A DNA stretch of 64,000 bases. Origin: Bacteroidota bacterium. Lineage in GTDB: Bacteria > Bacteroidota > Bacteroidia > Bacteroidales > JACABE01. The stretch is taken from assembly GCA_013377005.1 (NCBI GenBank), contig JACABE010000004.1:1-64000 (forward strand), in the 5' to 3' direction. Of the stretch, positions 1 through 9,700 are shown one piece after another; the stretch's first letter is position 1; each line of letters starts with the position of its first letter. The notes beneath the pieces were generated by a model. That model saw only the letters and a program-made list of their open reading frames with translations, was not told the DNA's origin and did no database searches. Both the position numbers and the translations under genes were made by a program.

Positions 1-54
1 AAAAATACTCAATTGAAGCCTTTTGATGCAAACTATTTATAGAGGAAATATATA

Positions 55-91
55 AAAAATAGGGTTGTCAAGTAATGACAACCCTATTTTT
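55..91. terminator. Perfect 16-bp hairpin terminator
   Basis: A perfect inverted repeat has arms at 55-70 and 76-91 (core AGGGTTGTCA / TGACAACCCT) and a 5-nt loop. It is flanked by A-runs and T-runs, so it could stop transcription from either side. It lies 17 bp beyond the stop codon of the minus-strand T9SS gene that follows, and is probably that gene's terminator. Confidence 0.85.
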
Positions 92-108
92 ATTTCTCCT
101 AAATTATT

Positions 109-3100
109 TTATTGAATAACGGTAACAGTACCTATTTTTTCAAAAGGATCTTCGTAACCATTATCAATTTTGAGATAATAAATATATGCACCTGGTTGAA
201 CATAATCTCCATTAAAACGACCATCCCATCCTTGATTAAAATCTGTAGTTTCAAATACCATTTGCCCCCATCTGTTATAAATTGCAAATAAATATGATTT
301 TGTATACTCAAGCAGGCCAATAGGTTTAAATATATAATTTAATTCTGTACCTGGAGTAAATGCATTTGGAACATACATGAAATTGCAATTTTTTACATTT
401 TGCTGAATAGAAATATCTTTTGAGCAAACAATATTGTTTATAGTATTACTTATAGTGACATTATAAATATATGTATATAAAGGCCTTACATAAATTGATG
501 GTGTAATTTCGCCTGTATTCCAATGATATGAAGTACCTCCATCAGCTGTAATTGTGGTGTATGAACCTTTACAAATAGTATCTGTTGTAAGTGAAATGCT
601 TGGAATAGGAAATTCTAAAGTTCTAACATCAACTGAAGCTGAATCAACACAATTATAAAGACTAGTAACATGAACAGAATAAGTCGTAAGTGGATCTGTT
701 GGACTTACAACAATAGAGGAAGTAGTTTCATTTGTTGGATTCCATAAATAATAATTACCACCAGATGCTGTAAGTGTAGCCTGAGTACCCATACATATTG
801 TTGTATTGGGAGTTAATTGAATTACAGGCAAAGGATAAATAATAGCATTGGCTGTTGTTGAATCAACACAATGATTAACATCTGTACCTATTACTTTATA
901 AGTAGTTGTATTTGCAGGGCTAATTTTAATTGAATCCCCAGACATTCCATTACTCCACATATAACTTAAAGCTCCGTTAGCTTTTAATATTGCCGTATCT
1001 TTGATGCAAACAGAATCACTAATAGCAATAATTATAGGTAATGGATTTACAATAACTTTAAAAGTATCTGTTGCTCCTACACAATTATTTAGTGTTGGTG
1101 TTATTAAATAATTTACTGTTCCAGCTGTTGTTGTAGTTATGATTTGGGATGGAATGTCTCCTGTTCCTGTTGCAGTATTGCCATTAATACCTGCTGTTGG
1201 CAAAGATGTCCATGCAAAACTAGCACCGGTTGGTATTGAAACAAGTATCACAGCATTGGTTGATACACCGGAACAAATTGTCTGTAATGGTACTGCTGTT
1301 ATTTTTGGTAATGGATTTACTATTACTGATGTACTATCAGAAATAGAACACCCTCCTGCAAAAGTTACCGTTACCTTGTAGGTTCCACTTGCCAATGGAG
1401 AAGCAGAAGAAATTGTTGGATTTTGAACATTACTTGTAAAACCTGGACCAGTCCAACTATAAACTGTTCCACCAGAGGAAGCTGTTAAGTTCAATGCTGT
1501 ATTAGCACAAATTGGACTATTGCTTGACGAAGTAACGAGAGCTCCTACAACTACCTGCGTTGATGCCGTTGCTGTATGACCGCCATAATGGGTATTTACT
1601 ACAGTAACTGTATAAGTGCCGGAATTTGCAGATGTGACATTTGGAATGGATGGGTTTCTGAGATTACTTGTAAAACCTGCAGGACCCGTCCAACTATATG
1701 AAGTTGCATCTGTAGGTGTACAATTTAGATTTAATGTTTGTCCTGCACAAATTGGACTATTACTACTTGCTATTGGTACAAAAGGTGGTATTACTCTAAC
1801 AGTATCGTATAAAGTATAATAACAAGTATCATTTGCCTGAGTTGAAACTTGGCAAGAATAAATTGTAGTGACGGGTGGACTTACTGTAATTGTTGGAGTA
1901 GTAGCACCACCTGGTGACCACAAATAAGTGGATGATCCGGCAGGACCAGTAAGAACTGTTGAAGCTCCCTGGTAAATAGTATCATTACCTGCTGCTATTT
2001 CATAAGGTTGATTACAAGAACAATCAATATAAACATAACCAAAATGAGCTCCTAATGAACAATCGGAAGCAGTATAACGCATTGTGACATTTTGTCCAAC
2101 ATAACTTGATAAATTTAGTGTAATTGAGGTCCATGGTCTGTAATATACAGTAGAAGAAAGCGTGGATTGAATAAATTGAGGATTTGGTAATGCAACCCCG
2201 TATTTTACACAAGCCACAGAATCACCATTTTGATTATATAAATTAATATAAAAGAAAGGTTGTTGATTAGTTGGGTGACCACCTGTCTCTAATACAACTG
2301 CAAAACTATAAGTAAAATTAGTATTCGCATCTACATGAAAAGTTTGTTCTATTGAAGCTGCATTATAGGTTTGATAAGTTTCTACATTACCCAATCTAAG
2401 AGATTTAGAGCCCTCATGAACTTTTGAAAATCCGCCATAAGGATCAGTACCACCCGTCATTATTGCAAAATTTGCATCTGATGTTGTACCAAAAAGAGCC
2501 GGTACATATGTAGGTGTCGTGGCACCAGTTGGTCCTGTAATAGAGTTCCCTGCAGTACCAAACCATCCTGTAAAATCATTTTCAAAACCCAGATTAGTAC
2601 ATGGTGGTTGAACTTGTGCTATAGGTTCGTAAACACATAAGCCAAAAGTGCCAACAGTTCCACCATTTTTATTCCAAAAACGAATATAAATGGTGTTTCC
2701 GGGTGTTAATCCAGTTCGGGAAATCATTGGCATATTTCCAGCCCCATCATTATCATCACATTCAATAAGTGTTAATAAACTGCAGTCACCAGAATAAATT
2801 GCCATTCCACCATCAGTTACATCACCTGCTTGCGTATCAAAGACAAGCTTTCCACTGTTAGGAACATCAACAGAAAACCAAACATCGGCTCCAAGAACAG
2901 TACCACAACCCGGCGCAGGCACACCTGTGCTTAAAGTAGCATCCAATGTAGTATAGGTTTGGTATGAACATGAAGTGGCCGGCGGAATATATATCGCATT
3001 AGCACATTCATCATTGCTTGGCGGTGGTGGTGGTGGTGAAGAGGGAAATAAATGTAAGTTCCCAAACCCCAAAATAGGGGTTATTATACTTATTAAAAAA

Positions 3101-3144
3101 AACAGAAAAAAAACTTTTTTTTGTTGAACGTTTAAAACTTTCAT
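109..3144 (-). CDS. Large secreted T9SS type B (CHU_C) protein with Ig-like repeats
   Basis: This is a 1011-residue exported surface or secreted protein. A hydrophobic segment at residues 10-28 looks like a signal peptide. A run of six prolines (37-42) follows, then a PPC-like beta domain (about 45-175, starting NDECANAI), a lectin/adhesin-like beta region (about 185-375), and a series of Ig/PKD-type repeats (about 385-920) with recurring SSNSPICA and SWTGPGF motifs. The last 80 or so residues (from VPNAFTPG, with YNRWGQMVFETT and GWDGRF) match the gliding-motility C-terminal domain that acts as a type B T9SS sorting signal. No catalytic motif is visible, so an adhesin or matrix role is inferred. 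The gene appears monocistronic, with a promoter candidate at 3200-3228 and a terminator at 55-91. Confidence 0.9.
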   Translation of the reverse strand: MKVLNVQQKKVFFLFFLISIITPILGFGNLHLFPSSPPPPPPSNDECANAIYIPPATSCSYQTYTTLDATLSTGVPAPGCGTVLGADVWFSVDVPNSGKLVFDTQAGDVTDGGMAIYSGDCSLLTLIECDDNDGAGNMPMISRTGLTPGNTIYIRFWNKNGGTVGTFGLCVYEPIAQVQPPCTNLGFENDFTGWFGTAGNSITGPTGATTPTYVPALFGTTSDANFAIMTGGTDPYGGFSKVHEGSKSLRLGNVETYQTYNAASIEQTFHVDANTNFTYSFAVVLETGGHPTNQQPFFYINLYNQNGDSVACVKYGVALPNPQFIQSTLSSTVYYRPWTSITLNLSSYVGQNVTMRYTASDCSLGAHFGYVYIDCSCNQPYEIAAGNDTIYQGASTVLTGPAGSSTYLWSPGGATTPTITVSPPVTTIYSCQVSTQANDTCYYTLYDTVRVIPPFVPIASSNSPICAGQTLNLNCTPTDATSYSWTGPAGFTSNLRNPSIPNVTSANSGTYTVTVVNTHYGGHTATASTQVVVGALVTSSSNSPICANTALNLTASSGGTVYSWTGPGFTSNVQNPTISSASPLASGTYKVTVTFAGGCSISDSTSVIVNPLPKITAVPLQTICSGVSTNAVILVSIPTGASFAWTSLPTAGINGNTATGTGDIPSQIITTTTAGTVNYLITPTLNNCVGATDTFKVIVNPLPIIIAISDSVCIKDTAILKANGALSYMWSNGMSGDSIKISPANTTTYKVIGTDVNHCVDSTTANAIIYPLPVIQLTPNTTICMGTQATLTASGGNYYLWNPTNETTSSIVVSPTDPLTTYSVHVTSLYNCVDSASVDVRTLEFPIPSISLTTDTICKGSYTTITADGGTSYHWNTGEITPSIYVRPLYTYIYNVTISNTINNIVCSKDISIQQNVKNCNFMYVPNAFTPGTELNYIFKPIGLLEYTKSYLFAIYNRWGQMVFETTDFNQGWDGRFNGDYVQPGAYIYYLKIDNGYEDPFEKIGTVTVIQ

Positions 3145-3561
3145 AACCTAATAATTAATTATTCAGAGGATTCAAATTACAATTTAAATTTTTGATTTAC
3201 AAAAATAGGTAAATATTATCAAAAGCAACTTTTAAAACTCATAATTCAATCAAAAGCAAAACTATTAGCCTCATGAATTAATCGATATAATTAATATTTT
3301 TCTATTTTATCTTATGACAACATTCAAAGGTAAAAGGTTGCCTAGAGAGTTATTTTTGACAGTTATAATCTTTAAGAACTTAGTTGAAAAGCAATTTAAA
3401 AAGCCAATTAGCTATATCACAGTGCATTTTATCTTTCTATTTGCATTTGCAAACACAAGCATCTCTTTTCAAAAATATCTCATATAAATATTAATATTGT
3501 TCTAATGCTTTTTTACTCCAAAATTAAGTAATTTTGCATACTTACGAATAATCCATTTTCA
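3145..3561. other. Divergent intergenic region
   Basis: This AT-rich gap of about 417 bp separates divergent genes. It holds the minus-strand promoter candidate at 3200-3228 and, for the plus-strand lipoprotein, a TAATTTTG (-7 type) element at 3529-3536. I see no ORF or RNA gene in the middle. Confidence 0.6.
3200..3228 (-). promoter_or_regulatory. Bacteroidota-type promoter candidate
   Basis: Read on the minus strand, TTG (3226-3228) is followed after 18 bp by TATTTTTG (3200-3207), matching the TTG/TAnnTTTG pattern of the Bacteroidota housekeeping sigma factor. It lies 56 bp upstream of the T9SS gene start at 3144. Confidence 0.5.
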
Positions 3562-3975
3562 ATGAAAAAATTATCTTTTTTTTTATTCTTATTTTTTTCA
3601 TTTTTTTCATGTAGCAAAGATGAAAATGAAACCATTCCTTATGTTTATGTAAACTTTTCTATTCAACCAAACTCAACATTGTATCAAAAATTAAATACAG
3701 TAGGTGGTTGGGAATATCTTACTGGCGGATACAATGGAATTGTCGTTTACAGACAAAGTCAGGATGAATTTGTAGCTTTTGATAGAGCTTGTCCTTATGA
3801 TTACAAAAATAGTTGCAGAATAGTTGTAGAATCTTCATTTACCACAACTATTGACTCCTGTTGCGGATCCAGATTTCTACTGAATGATGGATCTCCTTTT
3901 AAAGGCCCAGCTTCGGTTTCATTAAAAAAATATAAAACATACTATGATGGTAGCAGTTTACATATAAGTAATTAG
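3562..3975 (+). CDS. Rieske-like lipoprotein lacking most cluster ligands
   Basis: This is a 137-residue lipoprotein with a signal peptide ending in the lipobox SFFSC (Cys17). The rest resembles a Rieske [2Fe-2S] fold: FVAFDRACPYD aligns with the usual CPH box, and DSCCGSRF followed by GSPFKGPA aligns with the usual CPCHGS box and the GPA turn. The ligands are mostly gone: Cys77 remains, but the first His is Tyr79, the second Cys is Asp98, and the second His is Cys101. A normal Rieske cluster therefore looks unlikely. It may be a structural relic, or Cys100/Cys101 (with Cys77 or Cys85) may do something else. It is a single gene, convergent with ahcY, and the shared terminator is at 4073-4102. 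Confidence 0.7.
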   Translation: MKKLSFFLFLFFSFFSCSKDENETIPYVYVNFSIQPNSTLYQKLNTVGGWEYLTGGYNGIVVYRQSQDEFVAFDRACPYDYKNSCRIVVESSFTTTIDSCCGSRFLLNDGSPFKGPASVSLKKYKTYYDGSSLHISN

Positions 3976-4072
3976 AAAAATAATTCGTAAAGTTTAAATA
4001 ATTTATAAAAAAACAAAAAGTTTTACTAGTCATTTATAATAAACCAATTATAGAATGTAATTATAAGCCATA

Positions 4073-4102
4073 AAAAAAGTCAGTAATACTACTGACTTTT
4101 TT
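4073..4102. terminator. Bidirectional terminator between convergent genes
   Basis: Arms at 4073-4085 and 4090-4102 (AGTCAGTA / TACTGACT core plus A/T tracts) form a hairpin with a 4-nt loop. It sits between the convergent stops at 3975 (+) and 4122 (-), so it can serve both genes. Confidence 0.85.
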
Positions 4103-4121
4103 ATTTTATAAACTTTTATTT

Positions 4122-5531
4122 CTAATAGCGATAATGTTCTGCTTTATAAGGACCATCAGCCGAAATACCTAAATATTCAGCTTGTTCTTTTGACAAACGA
4201 GTAAGTTTAACACCTATTTGTTCGAGATGCAAACGAGCTACTTCTTCGTCTAACTTTTTAGATAAACGATAGACACCTATATCATATTTATTGTTCCATA
4301 AATCCATTTGAGCTAAAGTTTGGTTGGTGAATGAGTTACTCATAACAAAAGAAGGATGTCCGGTTGCACAACCTAGATTTACCAATCTGCCTTCAGCTAA
4401 CATAAATATAGCATGACCATCAGGATATACATATTTATCAACTTGTGGTTTAATATTAATTTTTTGAATACCAGCCCATTTTTCTAATTTATCAACTTGA
4501 ATTTCATTATCAAAATGCCCAATATTACACACAATTGCCTGATCTTTCATTTTTGCCATGTGTTCAGCAGTTACGACATCTTTATTTCCTGTTGTTGTAA
4601 CAAAAATATTTCCTTCTGTAACAGCATCGTCCATAGTATTTACTTCAAAACCTTCCATTGCAGCTTGTAATGCACATATTGGATCAATTTCAGTAACAAT
4701 AACTCTGGCACCATAACTTCTCATTGAATGAGCACAGCCTTTGCCAACATCACCATATCCAAGAACTACTACTACTTTTCCTGCAATCATCACATCAGTA
4801 GCACGCTTAATTCCATCAGCCAATGATTCACGACAGCCATAAAGATTATCAAATTTAGATTTTGTAACAGAATCGTTTACGTTGATAGCAGGTATCAATA
4901 ATTCTCCTTTTTCCAACATTTGATATAAACGATGAACACCTGTCGTAGTTTCTTCTGAAACACCTTTTAAATCAGCTACTACACGATGCCATTTGGTTGC
5001 ATCTTCTTTAAGCAAGGTTTTAATAGTGTCTAAAACAATTGCTTCTTCTTTATTAGAAGGAATATAGTCAATAGTCTTAACATCATTTTCGGCAGCAAAT
5101 CCTTTGTGAATTAACAAAGTAGCATCACCACCATCATCTACAATTAAGTTAGGTCCTTTGCCCTCAGGAAAAGAAAGAGCTTGATTTGTGCACCACCAAT
5201 AGTCTTCTAATGTTTCACCTTTCCATGCAAACACAGGAATACCAGCAGCAGCAATACCAGCAGCAGCATGATCTTGAGTGGAGAAAATATTACAACTTGC
5301 CCAACGAACATCTGCACCTAATTCTACCAAAGTTTCAATTAAAACTGCAGTTTGAATGGTCATGTGCAATGAGCCTGTAATTCTAGCTCCTTTTAATGGC
5401 TTTTCTGCACCATATTTCGCACGAAGCGACATTAATCCAGGCATTTCTTTTTCGGCGATTTCAATTTCTTTACGCCCCCAATCAGCAAGGTTAATATCTG
5501 CAACCTTGTATTTTAAGTTATAATCAGTCAT
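4122..5531 (-). CDS. ahcY: Adenosylhomocysteinase (S-adenosylhomocysteine hydrolase)
   Basis: This cytosolic enzyme reversibly splits S-adenosylhomocysteine into adenosine and homocysteine, closing the activated-methyl cycle and relieving methyltransferase inhibition. Family motifs include the [11 protein letters not shown] start, STQDHAAA, the NAD-binding loop [13 protein letters not shown], and the C-terminal [29 protein letters not shown] block, ending YKAEHYRY. The start MTDYNLKY gives 469 residues, normal for the family. A longer in-frame reading begins with TTG at 5582, but the promoter at 5553-5584 would place transcription start downstream of it, so the ATG at 5531 is preferred. Confidence 0.97.
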   Translation of the reverse strand: MTDYNLKYKVADINLADWGRKEIEIAEKEMPGLMSLRAKYGAEKPLKGARITGSLHMTIQTAVLIETLVELGADVRWASCNIFSTQDHAAAGIAAAGIPVFAWKGETLEDYWWCTNQALSFPEGKGPNLIVDDGGDATLLIHKGFAAENDVKTIDYIPSNKEEAIVLDTIKTLLKEDATKWHRVVADLKGVSEETTTGVHRLYQMLEKGELLIPAINVNDSVTKSKFDNLYGCRESLADGIKRATDVMIAGKVVVVLGYGDVGKGCAHSMRSYGARVIVTEIDPICALQAAMEGFEVNTMDDAVTEGNIFVTTTGNKDVVTAEHMAKMKDQAIVCNIGHFDNEIQVDKLEKWAGIQKINIKPQVDKYVYPDGHAIFMLAEGRLVNLGCATGHPSFVMSNSFTNQTLAQMDLWNNKYDIGVYRLSKKLDEEVARLHLEQIGVKLTRLSKEQAEYLGISADGPYKAEHYRY

Positions 5532-5552
5532 TTTTAATTTTTTAAATTTTTG

Positions 5553-5584
5553 CAAAATTAATGAATAATTAGCGAACTGCAAAA
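5553..5584 (-). promoter_or_regulatory. Strong Bacteroidota-type promoter for ahcY
   Basis: On the minus strand, TTTTG (5580-5584) is followed after 19 bp by TAATTTTG (5553-5560). Spacing and both boxes fit the consensus closely. It leaves a short leader before the ATG at 5531. Confidence 0.7.
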
Positions 5585-5691
5585 GTTAATTTTGACTTTA
5601 AAATCTACTTAACTAACCACGACCTTCTGTGAAATTATTAAAATGTCGCATATACCTTATTATTCAGGAATAATAATTAAATAGAATCTTC

Positions 5692-6693
5692 TTATTTACT
5701 TGCATTAAAAGGGTAAGTGGCAACTTTATCAAAAATATAGGGCCAGTCTGGTCCCATAGTCCATTGACCTGAGGCATTGTATCCCCTATCCCAGCTGGTC
5801 ATAAAGGTTTGATGAAGTGTAGCATCGGAAGTAATATATGAAACACCTGGCACACCCACTGCCATACAAGTATTTCCTGTAGTAGCACCTGTAAAATACT
5901 GTCCTGCTGCATTCCATGTAAATGCTACATCACAACCATCTTTAAGGGTAAGATTAGCTGCTGTTAACGCATTAAACACTGTGGTATTATTATATCCGTG
6001 CAAGTAATTGGCAGGGCTTGGAATAGCATATACCTCATCGTATATATCACCATTGGATGCCATCATTACTTTATAAATGCGTTGACGATAAGGTGCATTG
6101 GTATCGCTTGCATACGCTTGTTCTACATATAACCAATAAATGTTTTCGCCCACATTGCGATTGCTCCATATTTGAGCCATTTTTAATCGTACATCAACAA
6201 TATATTGATTAACGGTAGTGTCGGCATGATTTTTACTGCTAAAACTTCCACACATCCACGAAAGCATTTGATTGAACAATTCTTTTTTTGTAGGCGCTGC
6301 ATTATACGATACTTGTTGCCCGTAAGCGGTTCCTATACTATTGCTGGCATAGGCTCTTATATTATAAACATTGTTAATAGCTAAGCCCGAAATTTTACTT
6401 GTAAAACTACCCGTTCCCGAACCGTCGTTGGTTTTGTTGTTAGCAATGGTAGGTTGTTGCGATGTACTCCAGCATACACCTCTTGCTGTTACTGCGGCAC
6501 CTCCATCGGAAGTAATGTTGCCTCCGCATACGATAGAATCATCTGTAATTTTTGTAATACTTGAAGTAGTTAATACGGCAACGGTAGTAACTGCGGTATC
6601 GTCGTCTTTTTTGCAACTTGATAATGATAGTAGTAAAATACCTATCATTGTAAATAAGAAAAGAGAAATTTTGTTATTCATCTGTTTATTCAT
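5692..6693 (-). CDS. Lipoprotein with FN3-like and CpeT/CpcT-like domains
   Basis: This 333-residue lipoprotein has lipobox LSSC (Cys27) followed by KKDDD. Residues about 35-135 form the FN3-like module common in Bacteroidota lipoproteins (SDGGAAVTARGVCWS ... IRAYASNSIGTAYG). Residues about 137-333 resemble the CpcT/CpeT family: LSWMCGSF, WLYVEQAY, PYRQRIYK, LKDGCDVAF, GNTCMAVG, SWDRGY and MGPDWPYIFDK occur in family order. In cyanobacteria this family attaches bilins to phycobiliproteins, but non-phototrophs also carry members of unknown role. Here the predicted site is membrane-anchored, outside the cytoplasm. A terminator (6723-6751) separates it from the upstream T9SS gene, so co-transcription is doubtful. 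ATGs occur at codons 1 and 5. Confidence 0.8.
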   Translation of the reverse strand: MNKQMNNKISLFLFTMIGILLLSLSSCKKDDDTAVTTVAVLTTSSITKITDDSIVCGGNITSDGGAAVTARGVCWSTSQQPTIANNKTNDGSGTGSFTSKISGLAINNVYNIRAYASNSIGTAYGQQVSYNAAPTKKELFNQMLSWMCGSFSSKNHADTTVNQYIVDVRLKMAQIWSNRNVGENIYWLYVEQAYASDTNAPYRQRIYKVMMASNGDIYDEVYAIPSPANYLHGYNNTTVFNALTAANLTLKDGCDVAFTWNAAGQYFTGATTGNTCMAVGVPGVSYITSDATLHQTFMTSWDRGYNASGQWTMGPDWPYIFDKVATYPFNASK

Positions 6694-6722
6694 TTTTTAA
6701 AAATATTTGATAATAAGTAAAA

Positions 6723-6751
6723 AAAAGCTCCACCTAAAGAGTAGAGCTTTT
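6723..6751 (-). terminator. Hairpin terminator
   Basis: Arms AAAAGCTC (6723-6730) and GAGCTTTT (6744-6751) enclose a 13-nt loop. It lies 26 bp beyond the stop of the minus-strand T9SS gene at 6777. Confidence 0.65.
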
Positions 6752-6776
6752 GCGCTTGGGTATAAAACATCATAAA

Positions 6777-9700
6777 TTACTTAATGATGAGCTTCTTAAC
6801 GGTATCGGTATTTTTATTAGAAATTTTAACTAAATAAATGCCTTTTTCAACATCAGATAAATTTACATAGTTAATTTGTCTGTTAGTAGTAGCAAGGTAT
6901 ATCTCTTGTCCTAACAAATTATGAATCGTTATAACATTGGTTTCGTTATTATTATTATTTAATTTAATTACAACCTCGCCATTTGAAGGGTTAGGATATA
7001 TTTTAAAGACTTGTTCACTGCTTTCATCAATTCCAGTTGAAATATCAATTTTAACATCATCCACAAAAGTTATCCATTGAGTAACATCACTGTACGAATA
7101 AAATCCAAAAGTATAGTTACCAGTAGTAGGAGGCGTTATTTTTTTAGTATATTGAACATAAGCAGGAATGCGCAAAAATTCATTTTTAAATATAGTTCCC
7201 GAAGTCATCGCAGCCGAATCGGCAGCAGTTCCCCAATACACAGCTAATTTCTCTGAAGTAGTGTCACCATTTTCAACATAAATAGGAGCCTTATACCAGA
7301 AACTGAAATCATAAGCAGTTCCACCCGTTAAATGTACCGGAGGAGTAAACAACCAATCATTGTTTGAACCTAACATACTAAACATAATGTTCATAGCTTT
7401 TTGACCTGTATGAGCATTGTCAGGATAAGTAGCATTATTGGTAATTATATCCCAATAAGAAGATTGCATTCCACCGTTTTCGATACTCCATCCCAAAGGA
7501 AAATCAGCATTATTTGAAGTTGGTGTAACACTTTCAAAACCTTCAGTCCATGGCAATGATGTAATCGTAGGATCGGCCATAGTTGTAAAACTCCAAACAG
7601 AACAACTTACTGCATCACCCGTAGCATTGTAAGGCGTAACTTTCCAATAATAAGTGGTATTATACGCAAGAGCAGTTGTGATAGTATAAGAAGTTTGATT
7701 TCCTAAATCCACATTATTGATAATATTTGTAGGAGGATTATTGCTACCAACGCTCAAACGATATCCTGTTGGATTACCACTTGTTGGAGTCCATTTTAAA
7801 ATAGGTTTTGCAACTGCATTGATACTACTATTTAAGGGAGCAATCACAGCAGCAGGGCTTGGCACTGTAGCAACACTTCCTTGCCACGAAACATCATCTA
7901 ACCATATACTTTTGCTTGAGCTATTTTGTCCATGTTTGAATGCAATATATGGTTTGGTATTACTTGTATTAAAAGCCATTGTATACTGTACCATCGTATC
8001 GGCAAGTATAAAAGTTTGAACCGGCACAAACGAAGCTCCATCGTAAGGATTATCCATTAAGCCAACAATTAATTGTACGGTATTCGTGGTTCCTATTGTT
8101 TTCGATGCCCAAAACTTTAAAGAATCATTGGCAAAATTAGTAAGACCAGGAGTAATTAACATTAAAGGAGAAATAGTATCGGTATTGTTATAAAACTTAA
8201 CAACATTTGGAACAGAATGAGCATCATACGTAGAATTCATTACCTTAATATCATTTACTGTTTGATATGGATCTTTGCTTTTTAATTTATTCCAATGTGC
8301 CGGAATTGAGTTAACTGGAGTACTTTCAAATGTTTCAAAAAGATTTGGCAATAAAGCTAAAACATTTCCTGATAAAGCAATTGTATTATTACCTGTACCA
8401 TTGCTGTTAATAGTTAAATTTTCATTATAGGTACCCACAGTAGTAGCTGTAAAAACAACAGTAGTAGTATCTGAAGCACCGGGTAATATAGTTCCTGTGT
8501 AAGCACAACTAAATGGAGCAGCCACAGTAACACCTGATACTACTAAGTTAGAAGTTCCGATATTACCAATTGCTATTCTCATTTTCGTAGTTCCATTCAC
8601 ATATAATTCATTGAAGTTAAGAGCGGTTACATTCAAAGTCATAGATGCACCTGTTGGAATTGCTTCCACTTTAATATCATCTAAATAGCATTCTTTTAAA
8701 CTACTTGTAGCACCTCTTTTATAACGCCATTGGAATTTTACATTATTGCCTGCATAGCCAGTAAGATTTTGGAAACGTTGAACATAAGCCGGCATAGCAG
8801 AAGTTGGTGATAAAACATCCAATACAGTCCAACTAGTACCGCCGTTGGTTGATACTTCAAAGAAAGTAGTATCTGTACCTGAAACGGCTGTACATTTCCA
8901 CCAATAAGAAATACGATAATTTGCAGGAAGATTAAATCTTGGTGTAGTTATTGCTGATATAGTAGTAATGGTAGTAGGACTTGCAAAAGCAGCATTAGCT
9001 CCTGAATTAGTAGTAGTTGTTGTATGCCAAATTGCATTAGCTCCTGTTGTAGGATATGCCCAATCGGTAAATGAACCATACCAACCAGGATAAAATACTG
9101 TAGAGTCTTCAAACCCTTGATTGTATGGAAAAGAAGCGATTATTAATTCTGTTGTAAATTTCCATAAAGGAGAATTTTCGGTTTGAGCACCGTTTTTAGC
9201 AACAACTCTCCAAAAGTATTTTGTTTTAGAAGTTAATAAATTAGGAAGTGGATAATTATAAGTTCCAGCAGCAGCAACTGTCGCATTGCTTACAACTTTT
9301 ACAGCAGCATTTAAGTTTAAAACATTTAAAGAATCGGTTCCAAAATACAAATCATAGGTTGTAGTATTAGCACCTAAATTGAATGATAATGCATTGCTTG
9401 CTGAAGCCTTATCTTGATTATCAGAAGGTATTGGAGTGTTAGGCGTAACTGGTCCTGTACTGGCATAGTAAAAACGAATATTTGGCAAAGCACTTGGATA
9501 AGGATTTAAGTATCCTGTACTTGTTGGAAATGAAACATCGCTACCACTTGCTTTATTATTGCCGATAATTGATGTGGTTGCAGCAAAATTACCATAAGGA
9601 GCTGTACCATATCTATTTTCGTAATGAACAATTAAATTATCTGTTCCATTGTAAGCGAAAGGAGTTGATAAAACTATTTCACTCCAACCATTTGTAAAAG

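Noticed and set aside
1139-1819. Plus-strand reading frames inside the first T9SS gene
   Set aside because: They are shadows of the repetitive Ig-like coding region on the minus strand and have no homology-like motif.
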